Assembly: GCF_014529535.1 (NCBI RefSeq)
Contig: NW_023503496.1
Span: 3,376,799 to 3,440,798, forward strand
Direction of reading: 5' to 3'
Length of the DNA: 64,000 nucleotides
DNA from: Bradysia coprophila
Lineage: Eukaryota > Arthropoda > Insecta > Diptera > Sciaridae
The position numbers and the translations under genes are program-made. The notes under the pieces were generated by a model. That model searched no databases. It worked only from the letters and a program-made list of their open reading frames with translations, and had not been told where the DNA came from. Positions 42,735-55,740 of the stretch are shown in pieces; the first letter of the stretch is position 1, and each line of letters begins with the position of its first letter.

Positions 42735-42946
42735 AGACCTTTTAAGTTGATAAAAAGACTAGATGGTCTGGAGGGATGAATTGACAGCTGACAGCTGCAA
42801 TCGGTTCGCTTTTCATTGATTGTGTTCACTTTCGTTGAATAAAAGTGAAAAGTGAACGATAGTGACCAAAAGCGAACCGATCACAGCTGTCAACTGTCAA
42901 TTCATCCCTCCAGACCATCTAGTCTTTTTTTCAACTTAAAAGGTCT
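42735..42946. repeat. Long hairpin MITE
   Basis: AGACCTTTTAAGTTGATAAA ... CAGACCATCTAGTC pairs across about 90 bp arms (AGACTAGATGGTCTGGAGGG / CCCTCCAGACCATCTAGTCT), with CGGTTCGCTTTT / AAAAGCGAACCG inside. Confidence 0.93.
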
Positions 42947-43863
42947 ATTGTTCCGAGGGATTCTTTTGAAAAACAGCAGACCAAAAGCGGGCGCATTTTC
43001 CAGGGGAATTTTGTGTGTGTGTGTGTGCTCAGAAAGGTATTCGATCCTAGAAGCCAAAACCACTTTCAAAAAAATTCTTCGAAGCTTGTATGGCTAGTCG
43101 GAGTTGATCAAAAACCGAAAACATGATATTTTCTTACCGAAATTTCTCGAGCTACACGAAACGTACATGGTCGTGTGGAGTGTCATTAGAATGGTAATTT
43201 TATGTTGCTTCAGGGCAATAAGGGTCCTATAGTGGTTTGATAGCATCTACGATGAAATATGATCACTTAAACATTTCAACTTCTCATATTAAATGTTTCG
43301 CTGGCCGACAACGGGCAGCATCAATACACTCTCTAGCAACCAACTCTCTAGCAGTCAAAATACCACCTTATTTTGACAAATGTGACACTGACTTTTTTGT
43401 AATATAGTTGACGTACCGCACCCTTTTTTAAAGGGTATTGACAGCATTATCAATGGCTGCGTCAAAACACGAAAATATCATAAAATTGACTGCTTAATTT
43501 CTTCGTTTCTTTCTTGCAAAGTGCCTCATAATGCACCTTGTAAGACTTTTGTCCAGGGCTAGACGGTTTTAAAATAAACTACGTGAGTGACGTGTCGACG
43601 CAGACATGAATGGAGTGGGTTCACAGTTCAAGACGTACAAGAAGACAGTATAAGCAGACTTTGCGATAATCGCAAAGATCATCATCATTATGAACACAAG
43701 CCAAATTAATCAACTTCTCAACTTGAAACAATTATTGATGTTACACGTGCAGCACGATAACTTATTCAATAAGCTAACTTATTATCAAATAAAACTACTT
43801 GACCGAACCAACATCCAGATCAAATCTAATCGCCACTGTAATGTTTTCTCGATAAAAAATGAT
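42947..43863. other. gene-free stretch
   Basis: No gene seen. A (GT)n run is at 43011-43027. This is the upstream flank of the takeout-like gene. Confidence 0.35.
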
Positions 43864-43870
43864 TATAAAT
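43864..43870 (+). promoter_or_regulatory. Candidate TATA box of the takeout-like gene
   Basis: TATAAAT lies 61 bp before the ATG at 43931, which would leave a leader of about 35 nt. Position and sequence fit; not otherwise supported. Confidence 0.4.
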
Positions 43871-43930
43871 TGACTTTTACTTGAGCATTGAGCAACAGTG
43901 AATGTTTTTCTCCAATCATTGCTCGACGAC

Positions 43931-44901
43931 ATGCATCTCCTCAAAGTGGTACTTCTGTTCGTTTGCCTAATATACGGAACATCGGCCAGAGACTTTTTCG
44001 AGAATCGTGAGTGATCCAAACAAAATCGATATCCAGCCGAAATCAATGATATTCTATGATTGTAGTGGACCCGTACTTTAGGCGGTTAATTGAAGCTAGT
44101 CGTGGTATTATAAACCGAGAGTGCAAGAACATTCTTGAAAGTCAGCGCGATAATTTCAAGACAGGATGGCCGGTTGTCGGAATCAAACCGTTAGATCCAG
44201 TGTACATTGACCGTTTTGAAATTCCGCTCGGAACGTAAGTCATAACAAACGTTAGAGCCGCCGCGTAGAAGTCCTCACATTACTAGAATTTCATTTCGAC
44301 ATTTCACGTCGGTTCTCACCGTTCTCACACAGAACATTTCATACAAAAATTCGCTAAAGTTACTCACGTTTTACGCGTATATTACAGAACCAATTTGACT
44401 CTACTAAATGCTGAACTGAGTGGCATTTCCGATTTCACCATCGACAACTGTGACCTAAAGGTTCTCGGCCTGTATGCAGCGATTTCAATGTATTTCGATC
44501 AATTAACAATCGACGGAAACCATGAAACAAAGACAAAACTTGGACTTATCAACTATCAAGGAAGCGGCGATGCTGAAATAACATTTACCGGTGTAAGTGT
44601 CACGGTTGAAATTTTACTTGGCGTTAAAGGTGAGAATCAACTAAATTTGGACGAGTTCAACTTCGACATTCATGTGGAAAAGGTTGTCACGCATCTGACT
44701 GGATTCGGGCTCGATGCTATCGATAAAGCGATCAGCGCAGGATTAAACGAAACACTTAGACTAGCTGTAAACGTGGGAGACGTTTTCTTTGAGGCTTTGT
44801 TCGCTGCCTTTGTTTATCCTGTTAACGCTTTTTTGAACCGGATTACACTACCTCAACTTATTGCTGATATCATTGCGTTTATTCAACGGTATAATAGTTA
44901 A
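43931..44901 (+). CDS. takeout / juvenile hormone binding protein-like secreted protein
   Basis: Secreted carrier of small hydrophobic ligands, by family. Three exons: 43931-44006, 44066-44234 and 44388-44901, with donors CGTGAGT and CGTAAGT and acceptors TTGTAG and TTACAG. Joined they give 252 residues, the usual length for the family (Pfam JHBP). Residues 1-19 are a signal peptide (MHLLKVVLLFVCLIYGTSA). GIKPLDPVYIDRFEI (64-78) matches the family's 'P-x-LDP-x-x-I' block, and NAELSGISDFTI (89-100) the 'n-x-GLS-x-F' block. Cysteines are at 45 and 103. The C-terminal half is amphipathic and without transmembrane segments. Orthology to takeout itself or to another paralog cannot be decided. Confidence 0.82.
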
Positions 44902-44906
44902 ATAAA
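44901..44906 (+). terminator. Polyadenylation signal AATAAA overlapping the stop
   Basis: The last base of the TAA stop of the takeout-like gene is also the first base of AATAAA. Confidence 0.45.
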
Positions 44907-45324
44907 AACGGTTTTTAACCCGAGTCGGTCGGAGTGTTTTCTTTGTCAACATACGAATTGTCAAAACATGAATTCACAAGGTTAAAAACACGGTTTGCTA
45001 AGCGCTATAAACTGTCGACTTCTTCAAGAATTTAACGTTTAACTAAAGGTTTATCCCTTCAATTTAACGAACCATAATAAGCATCTAAAACCGTTCATCC
45101 TCTTTACTACGATTGCAAATTATACTAATGGTTAATGGATGCGTTTGTGTCCTAGCTTGTGTCCATGGTATCGTGAACATAAGACCTGACCGTCTGAATA
45201 AAGTGCCTAGGTGATTACGAAATGTAGTAGTGTGTCACGGAAAAATCTACATTCTGAAATCAAGCTGAAAAACTGAAATGTTAGAATTTCACTACATGAA
45301 ATCTGACAGAAATATATGTAATCT
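44907..45324. other. gene-free stretch
   Basis: Downstream flank of the takeout-like gene. No feature seen. Confidence 0.35.
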
Positions 45325-45447
45325 ACGCACTTCAAGCAAAAGTGCTTCGAGTGACAGCTGTCAAATATAGTCCTATTTTGTATGAAAGCTTTTCCACATT
45401 TTTTTACAGTGCTAAAATGTGTATCCAGTTTCAGTACTCTTCTTACA
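45325..45447 (+). repeat. Family E copy 1
   Basis: ACGCACTTCAAGCAAAAGTG, GAGTGACAGCTGTCAAATAT and ACAGTGCTAAAATGTGTA match 45746-45869. The right inverted end is lost. Confidence 0.75.
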
Positions 45448-45745
45448 TCATTTTCATGACCTTCCAAACGTCAGACACGATACCAATATTACCAGTAAAA
45501 ACAATCAATATTTATATGAAAACCAGTCTCTGTGGATGAAACGGAGTGTTCGATCGGCCAGTGAAAATTCGTGTTAACAGTTACTTGGAACAAACATATA
45601 ATCGCTGCAATATAAAATGAGTGAGCAAGTTCACTTCGAATTGTCAAATGTAGTGCGGAGGCGTTTGAGTAATGGCTAGTAATATGTAGCAAAGAACTAT
45701 AAAAATATCTCTTAGGAGCATAATAAGAACATCTCATTTTACGTT

Positions 45746-45869
45746 TAACCAACGCACTTCAAGCAAAAGTACTCTGAGTGACAGCTGTCAAATATGATCC
45801 TACTTTTGCACATTTTTCACAGTGCCAAAATTTGTAGGGTAATACTCATGCTTGAGGTGCGTTGGTTTA
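45746..45869. repeat. Family E MITE, complete copy
   Basis: TAACCAACGCACTTCAAGCA and TGCTTGAGGTGCGTTGGTTTA are inverted termini of about 20 bp. CAGCTG palindrome and CACAGTGCC inside. Confidence 0.82.
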
Positions 45870-46692
45870 ACATTTGGAATCTGTGAAACACTCGATGATT
45901 AACAATCGACGGAAGAACAACCGTAGAACAACCTAGTTCAGAATGTTGGACACCCTAGCACACTAGTTTATATTAAACTTATTCCGAAGCAGAAACAGCT
46001 AAGTTCTTTCTTCCATACAATTAATTAATTGTTTCTGAATTTCCGAAGTGTATCGCACTCACACACACAAATACGGAAACTAAATCTTTATTAAACCGCA
46101 AATGTGAAAACGGTTCGCACGAGCTTTTCGGTTGTGTTAAGCAAGCTTAATTAACTGTATATAATGGTGTGTAGTGTAAATGAATCTTAATTTCCTTCTT
46201 TTTCCTAATGCCATTGTTGATGAGTATTACTGTCTTAGTTAACGTATTACGGTTAACATAAATATTTGATTATGTGGAAATCGTATTTTTGGTGAGTGTG
46301 TGTGTGTGCGTTTCCGTAATGCCCGGCTATACACAAAAAGGGACATTTGTATTTTATTCACTTGTTGAGGGTTCGTCGGTCGGATAAAAATAGAACAGAA
46401 AAGAAAACATTTCGTCCCATTAATTTCATTCGTGTACAGATCGCTGAATATAATTTCGGACGACGGAATGGGAATGAATGAGTTCAACCAAGTCATAATC
46501 TGATTTCATTTTCGGTAAACGTTTTCACATTTTGATTGAAAATTTATTTGGGACGAACAAAGTTTCTGCTTCGTGAATTTTTGCATTATTGTTTCTGGCT
46601 ATGGCTTTCTTGCACTACACAAACTACGAAAAGCGAGAGGTTTTATTAATTGATCCGAGTTCAGACTTCAAAATAATTCACTCAATCAGCAG
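45870..46692. other. gene-free stretch
   Basis: No supported feature. A (GT)n run lies near 46300. Confidence 0.35.
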
Positions 46693-46899
46693 TACAGTAA
46701 GACGCAGTGAAATTTCAACAAAAATTTGTTTCAGCTGTTTTTCAGCTGATCCACACAAACAATCAAAACTGTTTAGATTTAAGTATGATGGTTAAGGCTG
46801 CTATCCGCATACGCTTAGACAGTTTTGATTATATGTGTGGATCAGCTAAAAAAACAGCTGAAACAAATTTTTGTTGAAATTTCAATGCGTCTGACTGTA
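46693..46899. repeat. MITE, family F, complete copy with TA ends
   Basis: TACAGTAAGACGCAGTGAAA then TTTCAACAAAAATTTGTTTC is inverted as GAAACAAATTTTTGTTGAAA then TTTCAATGCGTCTGACTGTA. Inside, CAGCTGATCCACACAAACAA also pairs. TA at each end fits a mariner-type duplication. Confidence 0.9.
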
Positions 46900-49800
46900 C
46901 TAAAAAGTTTGCCTGTTGATCATCGACATTGAGTTATGTAAAGCCTCAAATTAGCAGTGTCAAGCCACAATGACGCATTTATATCTCTGCTTCTTGCTTT
47001 CGCAAGCTTTGAGCTTCTTTTTTATTTAATAGACCGTGTTCATATGACGTAATTTATTTTTTACCAAATGAACACATAGAAAAAACGCTCGGAACGTGTA
47101 TAAATAGTTGAAAAAGTATTAGTTAGTATTTTTAATTTGAGTATGAAAGCTTCAGAAAAAGTTTGAAAATTTAAGCGCTTAAAAAGAAAGACCTCATTCT
47201 GAATTACCAGAGTTAAAACGAAAAGCCAAAATGGCGCCGAATGGGATATTTTGATCGTTGACAGTTTGGTGGTGTTGATAGTTTAAAATGGTGAACACAT
47301 GAAAATTTTCGGAAAAAACAGTTTAATATGAACGATAGCGGACGTAAACGATAAAACTTTTTATCCAGAAGAAAGTGGTCAAAAATGAAGTTCGAAATGT
47401 TTATTAACGAACGACATATAAATATGTATAACATTTGTTCAGTGAAATTATTAAAACTCAACACGTTTGTGCCGGTGTAGTGTGTGTAGTTGATGTTTGT
47501 TTCTATAATTAATTATTGAGTGATATGCTTATATTATGCGTCTAAAGTGACCATAACAGTTCAATTAATCATTTAATATACATCTGCACCGATTAAAATG
47601 TTGCGAAATAATAGAAAATTGACGTCAAAGTGAGTCTCCGAAATTTGCTTGAAAACGAACATGGCTGCCATACATTTTCAATGAAATTTTTACTTAGTGA
47701 ATATTTTTGACCTTTTTTTGTTCTTTCCTTGCAACATTTTAGTCGTTCAAGATGTCATTTATGTTTATTGGATTATCACCGTCACTTTTGTTGTTACAGT
47801 TAAGCTAGACACTCACTATTTTTATAAATATTACCCAAAAATTGCAACACTACACAGCCACACAATTTTAAGATTTTTTATAATTTCTCCGGACAGATTT
47901 AGACATTTTTGTATATCACTCGGTAGTAATAGCTTTGATCTTCATTTCTGACCACTTTCTTATGAATAAGAAGTAATATTAACAAAAATATTACACATTT
48001 TATATGCATTTCCATATAAAATTTTGAATTTTTCAAACTGACAGATGATCTGGTAGAAATTTTTCAGCCTACGCCGCCACTAATTGCCTGGATTGCAATC
48101 GAAAATTGCAAATTAACATAGTCCTCGCAAACGACAAATTTGTTATTAATGTAATTAATCATCACAATTATCACTTACTCGTACTCAGCGCTTAATATTA
48201 ATTTAAAAGAAAGAACCAAAATAATCAGACAGCCGTTCATCAAATCATTTGACATAAAAATAATAACAAACAAAATATCCCTATCAGCTGTGGAATAATA
48301 TCCCATTCTACATTTTTTAGAGTTTCTGCTATGAAACAAATTGACCATCGGGATGGCACCGGGATGGCAATGTATTTCTTGAATAATTTATTAAAAATAA
48401 ATATAAACATTTGTTCTTGTGGTAATCATGCTAAATCTGATTTTTATTGACGTTCGAAACTTTTTTGTCAAAATAGCACTCGGTCTATTGACTCTTAGGC
48501 TCATTATTTTACAAGAAAACAATGCAAACCATTCAAACATTTATTTCTATTTTCAAACTTGAACAAAGTGCCTGATCATTTTCGCTGCACATACTTTCAG
48601 GTTAGGGTTCTTTGTTGATGATTTTTGACATTTCGAATAACCTTTGACTTGATCTATGGTGGGACAGGATTTTCTGTTGTTTTTTTTTTCTCGGACTATT
48701 TAACACTGTGTTAAAAGGACATTATCACGTCGCCTTTTGAGTTGTCGCATTTAAGTCGTGACGTCGAAAATCAACGTGAAGAGGTCCTTCTGACGCAGCG
48801 TTAGATAGCCCTATTCTCATATAAAGAAGCGTTGAAATTTATTTTTCGGTCCCTCGTTCACTTAAAATTCAAATTCTAAAGCGCACTTACAGCGTGAATA
48901 CTCTTCAACGAACCCCTTCGCTAGCGAATTACGAAAATGTCCTTTTTCAATGCTTTAACCGTCATTGACATGGTGTTTCCGCTCTCAGAACCCGAAAGTG
49001 ATACAGAAGACGTTTTGGCCATGCTTCTGATGCGGTTTTAGGAACGGAATTAGATTAAATTTCCATATACAGAACCCAATTTTGAAATTTTATATTTTTT
49101 ATATAAAGATAAACCATGTAAGTGCACACATTATATGTCGAGATAAGAATGCCTGAATAAATTCTCAATATGCGATAATATCACTTTCAGAAAAAATAAA
49201 ATATCATTTCATGATTCAATATAACCAGATCCTCCGTTCGTCGTCTTCGTGTGGCATCATACACTCCACCGTCATGTAATAAAATCCACAGGAAAATTTG
49301 TACAAATAAAAATATTTCTCTTTTCGCTTCATCCCAATTTTTTTTTTTTTATTTCCATCACTTCATTCGAAATACTTTCGCAGACGACGAATCTACGTAA
49401 GAAAAAAATTGGTTTGAATAATATTTTCATATGAATGTTGAATCCTCTGGATTCTGATGTGTGTAACATCTCGAGTAACGAGTGACTAGGTAGGGTTCGG
49501 TGTGTGAGTGTGTGTGGTGTGCATGAAGTATTCGATGAGAGCACATAACATATTTTCTGATTTTGAGGGATTCACAGCAAATACCACCATCTAATCGATC
49601 ATGAATACATATAGCGAGACATTCCGGATGTGATAAACGTTTCACCAATGGAAGACGTCTCTAGATTTTATTTTATGTTTTTTATCAAATTCAAATATTT
49701 CGCATTGAAACGAATATATGCGGATGAGACGTTGCAAATAAGACGACGTGTAGAATGCAACCATCCAACGAAGCTTAAAGTATACTTGCATTGATGATAG

Positions 49801-51640
49801 AGATTCGTTTTTATTGCAATAATACAAATTGAGGCAATATAAGTTTCATGCATCGCCGTTCCTTAACTCGTGCAAAAATTGTTTTGTATTCAATCGGATT
49901 TTCAGGATTTTTTTGTGGAATTAAATGAGAACTTCGGTGGCTGTTCGAGAAATAACTGCAATACGCGCTATATATGTTCACCTATACTTGAAAGTGTGGG
50001 TTTGCCAACGCTTTGAGGGCTTTGAGGCACAATTGTGAGGTACCCATGTCCAAGGTCTTACATTAGAAGATTACGCCAATCAGGGGTGCAGTTATTGCAA
50101 ACGTTTTCGTCCGTTTTCTAGCAGTTTTGCGTCCATTTTCTAGCAGTTTACTTGACATTTGGCATAAAAACAATGCAAAGAGTCATCGAAAAAATAGAAA
50201 CGACACGTAAACGGAGAGCTAAACTGAGGCAAAACTTACGACTGTAAATGCAGACTTAGTGGTTTAGGACGGGCTACTTGCAATAAAATTTGTTTATTGG
50301 GAAGAGAGGCTTCCTTTGCAAATATATATCTCTCTCCTACACTCTTGGTTCTCCGTTTTATCTCTATTTTCTTTCTAAACGCTTGTCGCTCATAAAAAGA
50401 TGAAATGTTTGTTGGTTTGTTTGTTTAGAGCTTGGTCCTTTGTCTCATACGTTGCGATTTGGAATTTCATTTCAATTATGATTCGCAAGACTTGTTCGTG
50501 TGCAAATTGGTATAGTCTTCTTAGAGCATCGCAGCAGTACTACTGTAACCATGGCTATTGAGATAAATGGAAACTTTGGGAAATAAGGAGCCTAAGGAGA
50601 GGGCAAACAACAAGAGGGCCAAAAAACATTTAGTATTTCATGTTGAGACCACATATTTTACGTAATTTTGTTCGAAATTTCCTCTCTGGGTATAATTACT
50701 CTTAGCATCAGATAGATCATTAGTCCCTTGACTGAAAGTCATGGGTCTTACGGATGATAAACACTATAAAATGTTTGTCACACAATGCTCACTACTATGA
50801 TTGAAAATGCATGACCAAAAACCTTAAACACAGAAAATGTTCGTCACACTTCGTTTACTCCTTGATAAATACGATAATCTGAGTAATTCCAAAAACTTTT
50901 TTTTATTAGACTTGGAATGAAATTTGTTCGTTAATGGAAAGTATCGGAGTAATAATCTAGGAGTTGTTCCGAATTTCGGAATCCGAAAAGATTTTTTTGA
51001 GTGATTTCATGGTAGTTATTTATAAAAAAACGAGTGTGTACTTTGCGGCCAGAGCGCAGCGAGTTTCATTTTAGGTCAATAAGCGCGAAATCTTTTCAAC
51101 ACCTTTTATAGCAGACAATGGATCGTTTGAAATTTAAGACATAGTTCGCTTTGTTTATTCTGAAATTTTGTTTTAGATTTAAGAAATCAAGTGAGTGCCT
51201 CGATTCTGACACGTTCGTAATTTTAAGAATTCGTAACTTGACAGTTCTTCTGAGACTGTCAACTGTCAAGTTACAAATATTTGGAGTTACGATCGCATGA
51301 GAATCGAGGCCCACTTTTGTGATACTTTTGTAACAATCGCAATAATTGATTGAGAAAGTCGATCAGTCAAGGGACTTGATCCACCCAAAAGGTGGGGCCT
51401 AGTTATATACTTTGAAAATTGCTGCTATTGAAGTAGAAGAAACGTTAAAAAAATTTTACTTTTGATATCTAATCGAATCAAGCACACACTATCTCACTGA
51501 GCGAAATTTCCTACGTGCTATGCGTATATCATTCGTGCCCTCTGTAAAAAAAGTGTGGTAAGGTAGTTATACAGCCGGCTCGAATATAATACGTGCGAGA
51601 AGTATTTCTCTTCCACAAAGATTTAAACATAGCTAACGCC
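46900..51640. other. 4.7 kb without recognised genes
   Basis: Every frame is short and none resembles a known protein. GCACTTACAGCGTGAATAC near 48883 recurs near 1549. GTTACGATCGCATGAGAATC near 51290 pairs weakly with 51195-51250 (AACTTGACAGTTCTT / CTGTCAACTGTCAAGTT). Otherwise plain intergenic or intronic AT-rich sequence. Confidence 0.4.
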
Positions 51641-52871
51641 GACCCGTACGAAACACCTATTCGTATCAAAAGCCTTTAATGTGAAACTCTTCATTTCTCT
51701 TACTTCATTTTCTTCTCTGCTGAAAAACTATTCTTCCTTTTAAATCACTTACATTATCCACTCTTTGCCTTGTTATCATATACAATTAAATTGCCGGAGG
51801 CAATATAGACAGCCCCGTACGAAGTCAAATTTCATAAATTCCTATTTAAACACCGCTCTATTACCGCTATATTTACCTATATTTCACTGTAAATAAACAT
51901 TTCACAGAGGAATATGCTATTATATAGCTCTATATGCCTGTATATAGCTCAATATAGCTGTATATAGGTATATATAGATGTCCATATATGGAATCCCTGA
52001 AACCCCTCACACTTAACACATTATTTCCATGTTAACAGAAACTCTCTAAGCATCATTTTTCCCACTTTATATCGTTTTACTAAAATCCAATATGGCCGCC
52101 GGCAGCCATTTTGTTAGGAAACCGAAAATAGTACCGACGCTTTACATTCGTTAATACCTTTCAAACAAAAAAAAATTCATGAAATTCGGTCAAAATTTAC
52201 TCGAGATATTGTCAAAATACACCACGTTCACTGTACTTCCGAGTAGCCAGATAAGAGCTCACTCCAAGAGACCTAGCTCACGCTCCGGAGAACATAATTT
52301 CATAAAAAAAAATTTCCCTGATTGGTACGGTCAATACCTATCTAATAAAGCTAAAACGAACGAAATATGTTCAAATTTGACCGACCTACAAGCAAAAACT
52401 GCTTGCCGCCCTGTGCCTGTTTCACACCAAGGGGTCTAACTCACAAGTCGGTCATCCGATTTCCATAAACTTTTTTTTTGTCGATCGGTATTGTAAATAC
52501 CTTTTATTTGACGTATCACTTACAAGTTTAACGTTTAAATGTCCGGAGATATCTTCGAAAAACCGTAAAGCACTTATTGGGCCCCAGCTCAGGAGGGGTC
52601 GATCCAAAACCACTCATCTTCGAACTTAGCCTGTCTTTTGACATTACCAAACGGAAAAAAAAAGAATTTTCAAAATCGGATGCGTTTTACTCAAGTTATC
52701 GTGCAGACAGACAGACGGACGGACGGACGGACGGACAGACGGACATTTTTTTTCTTGCTGATTTGGCATCTCTGGACAACCACAATAGGTTTCCCCTTAC
52801 TCAGGGAGTCCAATTCGACGTGTTACAAACGTATGCGTAAACCTATAAGACCCCAGTACTTCGTACGGGTC
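51641..52871. mobile_element. 1.2 kb non-coding element with GACCCGTACGAA ends
   Basis: GACCCGTACGAA at 51641 is inverted as TTCGTACGGGTC at 52860-52871. A third copy of the motif (CCCCGTACGAAG) at 51813 makes the exact left end uncertain. The interior has a run of TATATAGCT-type repeats (51924-51990), an 86-codon chance frame and a (GGAC)n microsatellite near the right end. No transposase domain is visible. Confidence 0.5.
52704..52744 (+). repeat. (GGAC)n microsatellite
   Basis: About ten copies of GGAC/AGAC, the complement of the (GTCC)n run at 20515-20644. Confidence 0.95.
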
Positions 52872-52983
52872 TAAAAATATGAATTTTATTGAATTCATCT
52901 ACGGTAGACTCCATATTAGCAACTTATAGTAGGTATTATGTATTTTCGCAGCTATTGGTAACAAATGTCTCAAATTAAAAATT

Positions 52984-53060
52984 GACTTCTTTGGGAATTG
53001 AACCGGGAACCTCTGGATCATGAGCCAACGATCTTTCTAATGTTGCAGTACAGTAGTGTT
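52984..53060 (-). repeat. tRNA-Met-like pseudogene or SINE head
   Basis: On the minus strand TTGGCTCATGATCCAGAGGT forms an anticodon arm with loop CTCATGA (anticodon CAT). TCCCGGTTCAATTCCC is a good T arm / box B. The D arm and acceptor stem are poor, so it is unlikely to be a working tRNA. Confidence 0.45.
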
Positions 53061-54599
53061 GGTTGACATTTCTTATTGTTGAAGCGTACTTTAAAAGCCA
53101 TATACGTGTGTGGCGTATAAGTTACGCATAGAACGTTATAAAGTATCGCACATAAATAATTATATGTCGTTTTTTAACATAATTGAATTTAAGTCGACTT
53201 GATGGCATGATAGTTATGGATTATCAAAATGCTTATAATCAATTTCAGATAATTTCAACTTAAACAGCTTTCTGATATGATTACGAAATAAAACTACTTC
53301 ACAAAAAATGAAATTATTTTGTCGAGATTTCTCTAATTTACTAAAAACCAATTTTGTAGTTGATATTCTTCGTGTTAAGAAATATAAATAAATATGATCC
53401 AAATTCAATGTTTAAGACCAACATCCACTATATACGTTAAACATACGTGATGTGCGTTTAATTTCCGTCCCACCCGTAAGTTATTCACATTCCACGTACA
53501 TCACTATAATCAAAGGCTCTATATAAAGGTATAGAGCCTTTGCTATAATACGTAGCAAATGAATGTTCAAATCTGACAATCGAAATACGTAACTACGTTG
53601 TCAACGTGTCCCACGTATAGAAAACATTGTCCATGTATCATATATGTCAATGATGTATATCATACCGTTTCGATGAATTTTACACATACTCGGAGTATTG
53701 TCTGAAGTTTCTTTTTCTGGGTGCTCCGCGACATCAAAACTTCAGCTGTATTACAATGTACAAACATAAGAGTTAAATACTCAAGTACTCTATAGTATCT
53801 GTACCTGTGAAAGACTTTTAAGGATTAACCCATCTAATTCGTTAAGCTTTTGAATAAAAAAAACTCCATCTGCACAGGAACAATATATATTCAGGCAAAA
53901 AGCGAATGAGATTGAGGTTATTATAATAAAAATTGTTAGCGAGATCGCAATTTAATTTTTTTTTCCTCCTTCTCTGTAGATATTTTTTAATACCCTCTCA
54001 GTAATGCAGCAATAACGACTTTGCCATATTATAATGGTGACAAAAAAAAATACAAACAACAACAGCAACTCACACTAACGCCAGAGTGTATTCAACGTTC
54101 TCCTCTCTGCAAAAAATCACCTAAATTTAGCAACAGCAAGGGAAAAGATATATAAAACAGAGCTTTGAAATGAAAATAAAATTTACATAGAAATCCCATT
54201 GGAAGACCTTGTTTGATATTATGCAATACACAACAATACAATAACCTAACATTATATATTATACACATGCTCCGGTATAACCATCCATATCGCCTTTTGT
54301 ATATATACATATTTATGCAGTGGCGTATTTTAAATATTCATTGGAAAACTAAAATATCAATTCTTTAGCTAGCATAAGTTTAATTTAATGGAACATAGCA
54401 TACATTGTCTGCGCCAGCTAACGATTGGGTCCCGTTCGAAGCTTTGAGACTCGTCTTACAATACGTTTTCTATGGAAGCAAGCATTTCATTACAGCCGAG
54501 AAATATTCTCGAATTTCCTTTTAATTGAAAAGAATCAATTTCCGAACAGCATTTCATGTAGCATTAGTATACAGTTGACGGAATTAATTCTCCTGTGGA
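53061..54599. other. gene-free stretch
   Basis: No gene seen. TATAGAGCCTTTGCTATAAT near 53531 pairs with AAAGGCTCTATATAAAGG just before it, a small hairpin at about 53512-53542. Confidence 0.4.
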
Positions 54600-55740
54600 A
54601 TGTAATACTGTCGTCTTAAGCCAAAGCAGCGTTGTTTGTGTGATTTGGAGATCTTTCGAAAGCTTTGAGCGTCCTTTGAATTGCATAAAGGTGGAATATT
54701 TCAATTTAATACAAAAAAGCTTACAGCTCTTGAAAAGTAATAACACAAATGTGATACAGTGTTTCGGCTTAACACAGCAGAAAAGGTAGGCGATTACAAA
54801 CCTGGAGGAAACATACTGTGTTAAACACAGTGGATTTTCAGTCATATTTGTGACCCCAGATCCACAGTGCTACCAGTCCGATTCAGGTCTCAAGTGCTAC
54901 CATTTTAATTATTTTACCGGAATATGGATAAATATAGAAGGTTTGGTGATCATGTAAATGATCAAACAAATGACACAATTTACTTTGTATACCCATCGAT
55001 GACGCGTCATCTTCTTAAGTAGGCAACACCGTATTGCATTTGTGTCTTTGCTTTTAAAGAGCTTTCGATATGTTTGATCCTTTATATTCTTCCGAAATAT
55101 TCCGCTTTTCCAGCGGATTTTAAAAGTAGCTTAAAGCTCTCCAATGCACACAAACAATGCAGTACTTTGGCTGAACCCGACAGAGTGCCACACGAAAAGA
55201 CTTGTTAAGGCCAGTTCATGGATCTTTACACATTTGCGATGTATGCGACCAAAATAACTAATCGTATTGTATGTGTGCTTTGCAGAGCTTTCGGAAGCTT
55301 TGAACTTTTTTTTTTGATTCCATGGGAAAAGTAGAAGATTTCAGTGGAATACAAAAGAAGCTCAAAGCTAGTTCTTCAAAGACACAAATACGATAATATA
55401 TCTTGACTTAAGGCGACAGAAGAAATAAATGAAAATTGGGAGAATCAAGTTCGTTTTGACAATTTCCTCATGGTTTCATGTTTTACTAGACTCTTATCTC
55501 TCGTAACATCTACAGCTATAGCAACATAAAACGACCCAACTATCGCCTTTTTGCTGTGTTCGGCCAAAATAACTTATCGCATTTGTGTCCCTGCTTTTGA
55601 AGAACTTTCTCGATCTTGACAGCTTATTTTGAAATCCACTGAAATCTTCCATTTCTAATGTGAAATTGAAAAGACGCTTTAAACTTACGAGAGCTCTCCG
55701 AAACACACAAACAATACATTATTTTGACGATGATAATTTT
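54600..55740. repeat. Cluster of four diverged 150 bp repeats
   Basis: Units near 54640-54790, 55020-55190, 55255-55430 and 55560-55735 share GAGCTTTCGRAAGC, a middle with GGAAAAGTAGAAGATTTCAG, an AAAGCTC block and ACACAAATRCGATAA or its complement at the edge. The ends are roughly inverted, so each unit resembles a MITE. Spacing and orientation vary. Confidence 0.6.

Noticed and set aside
52984..53060. Functional tRNA-Met
   Set aside because: The anticodon and T arms look right, but the D arm and acceptor stem do not pair.
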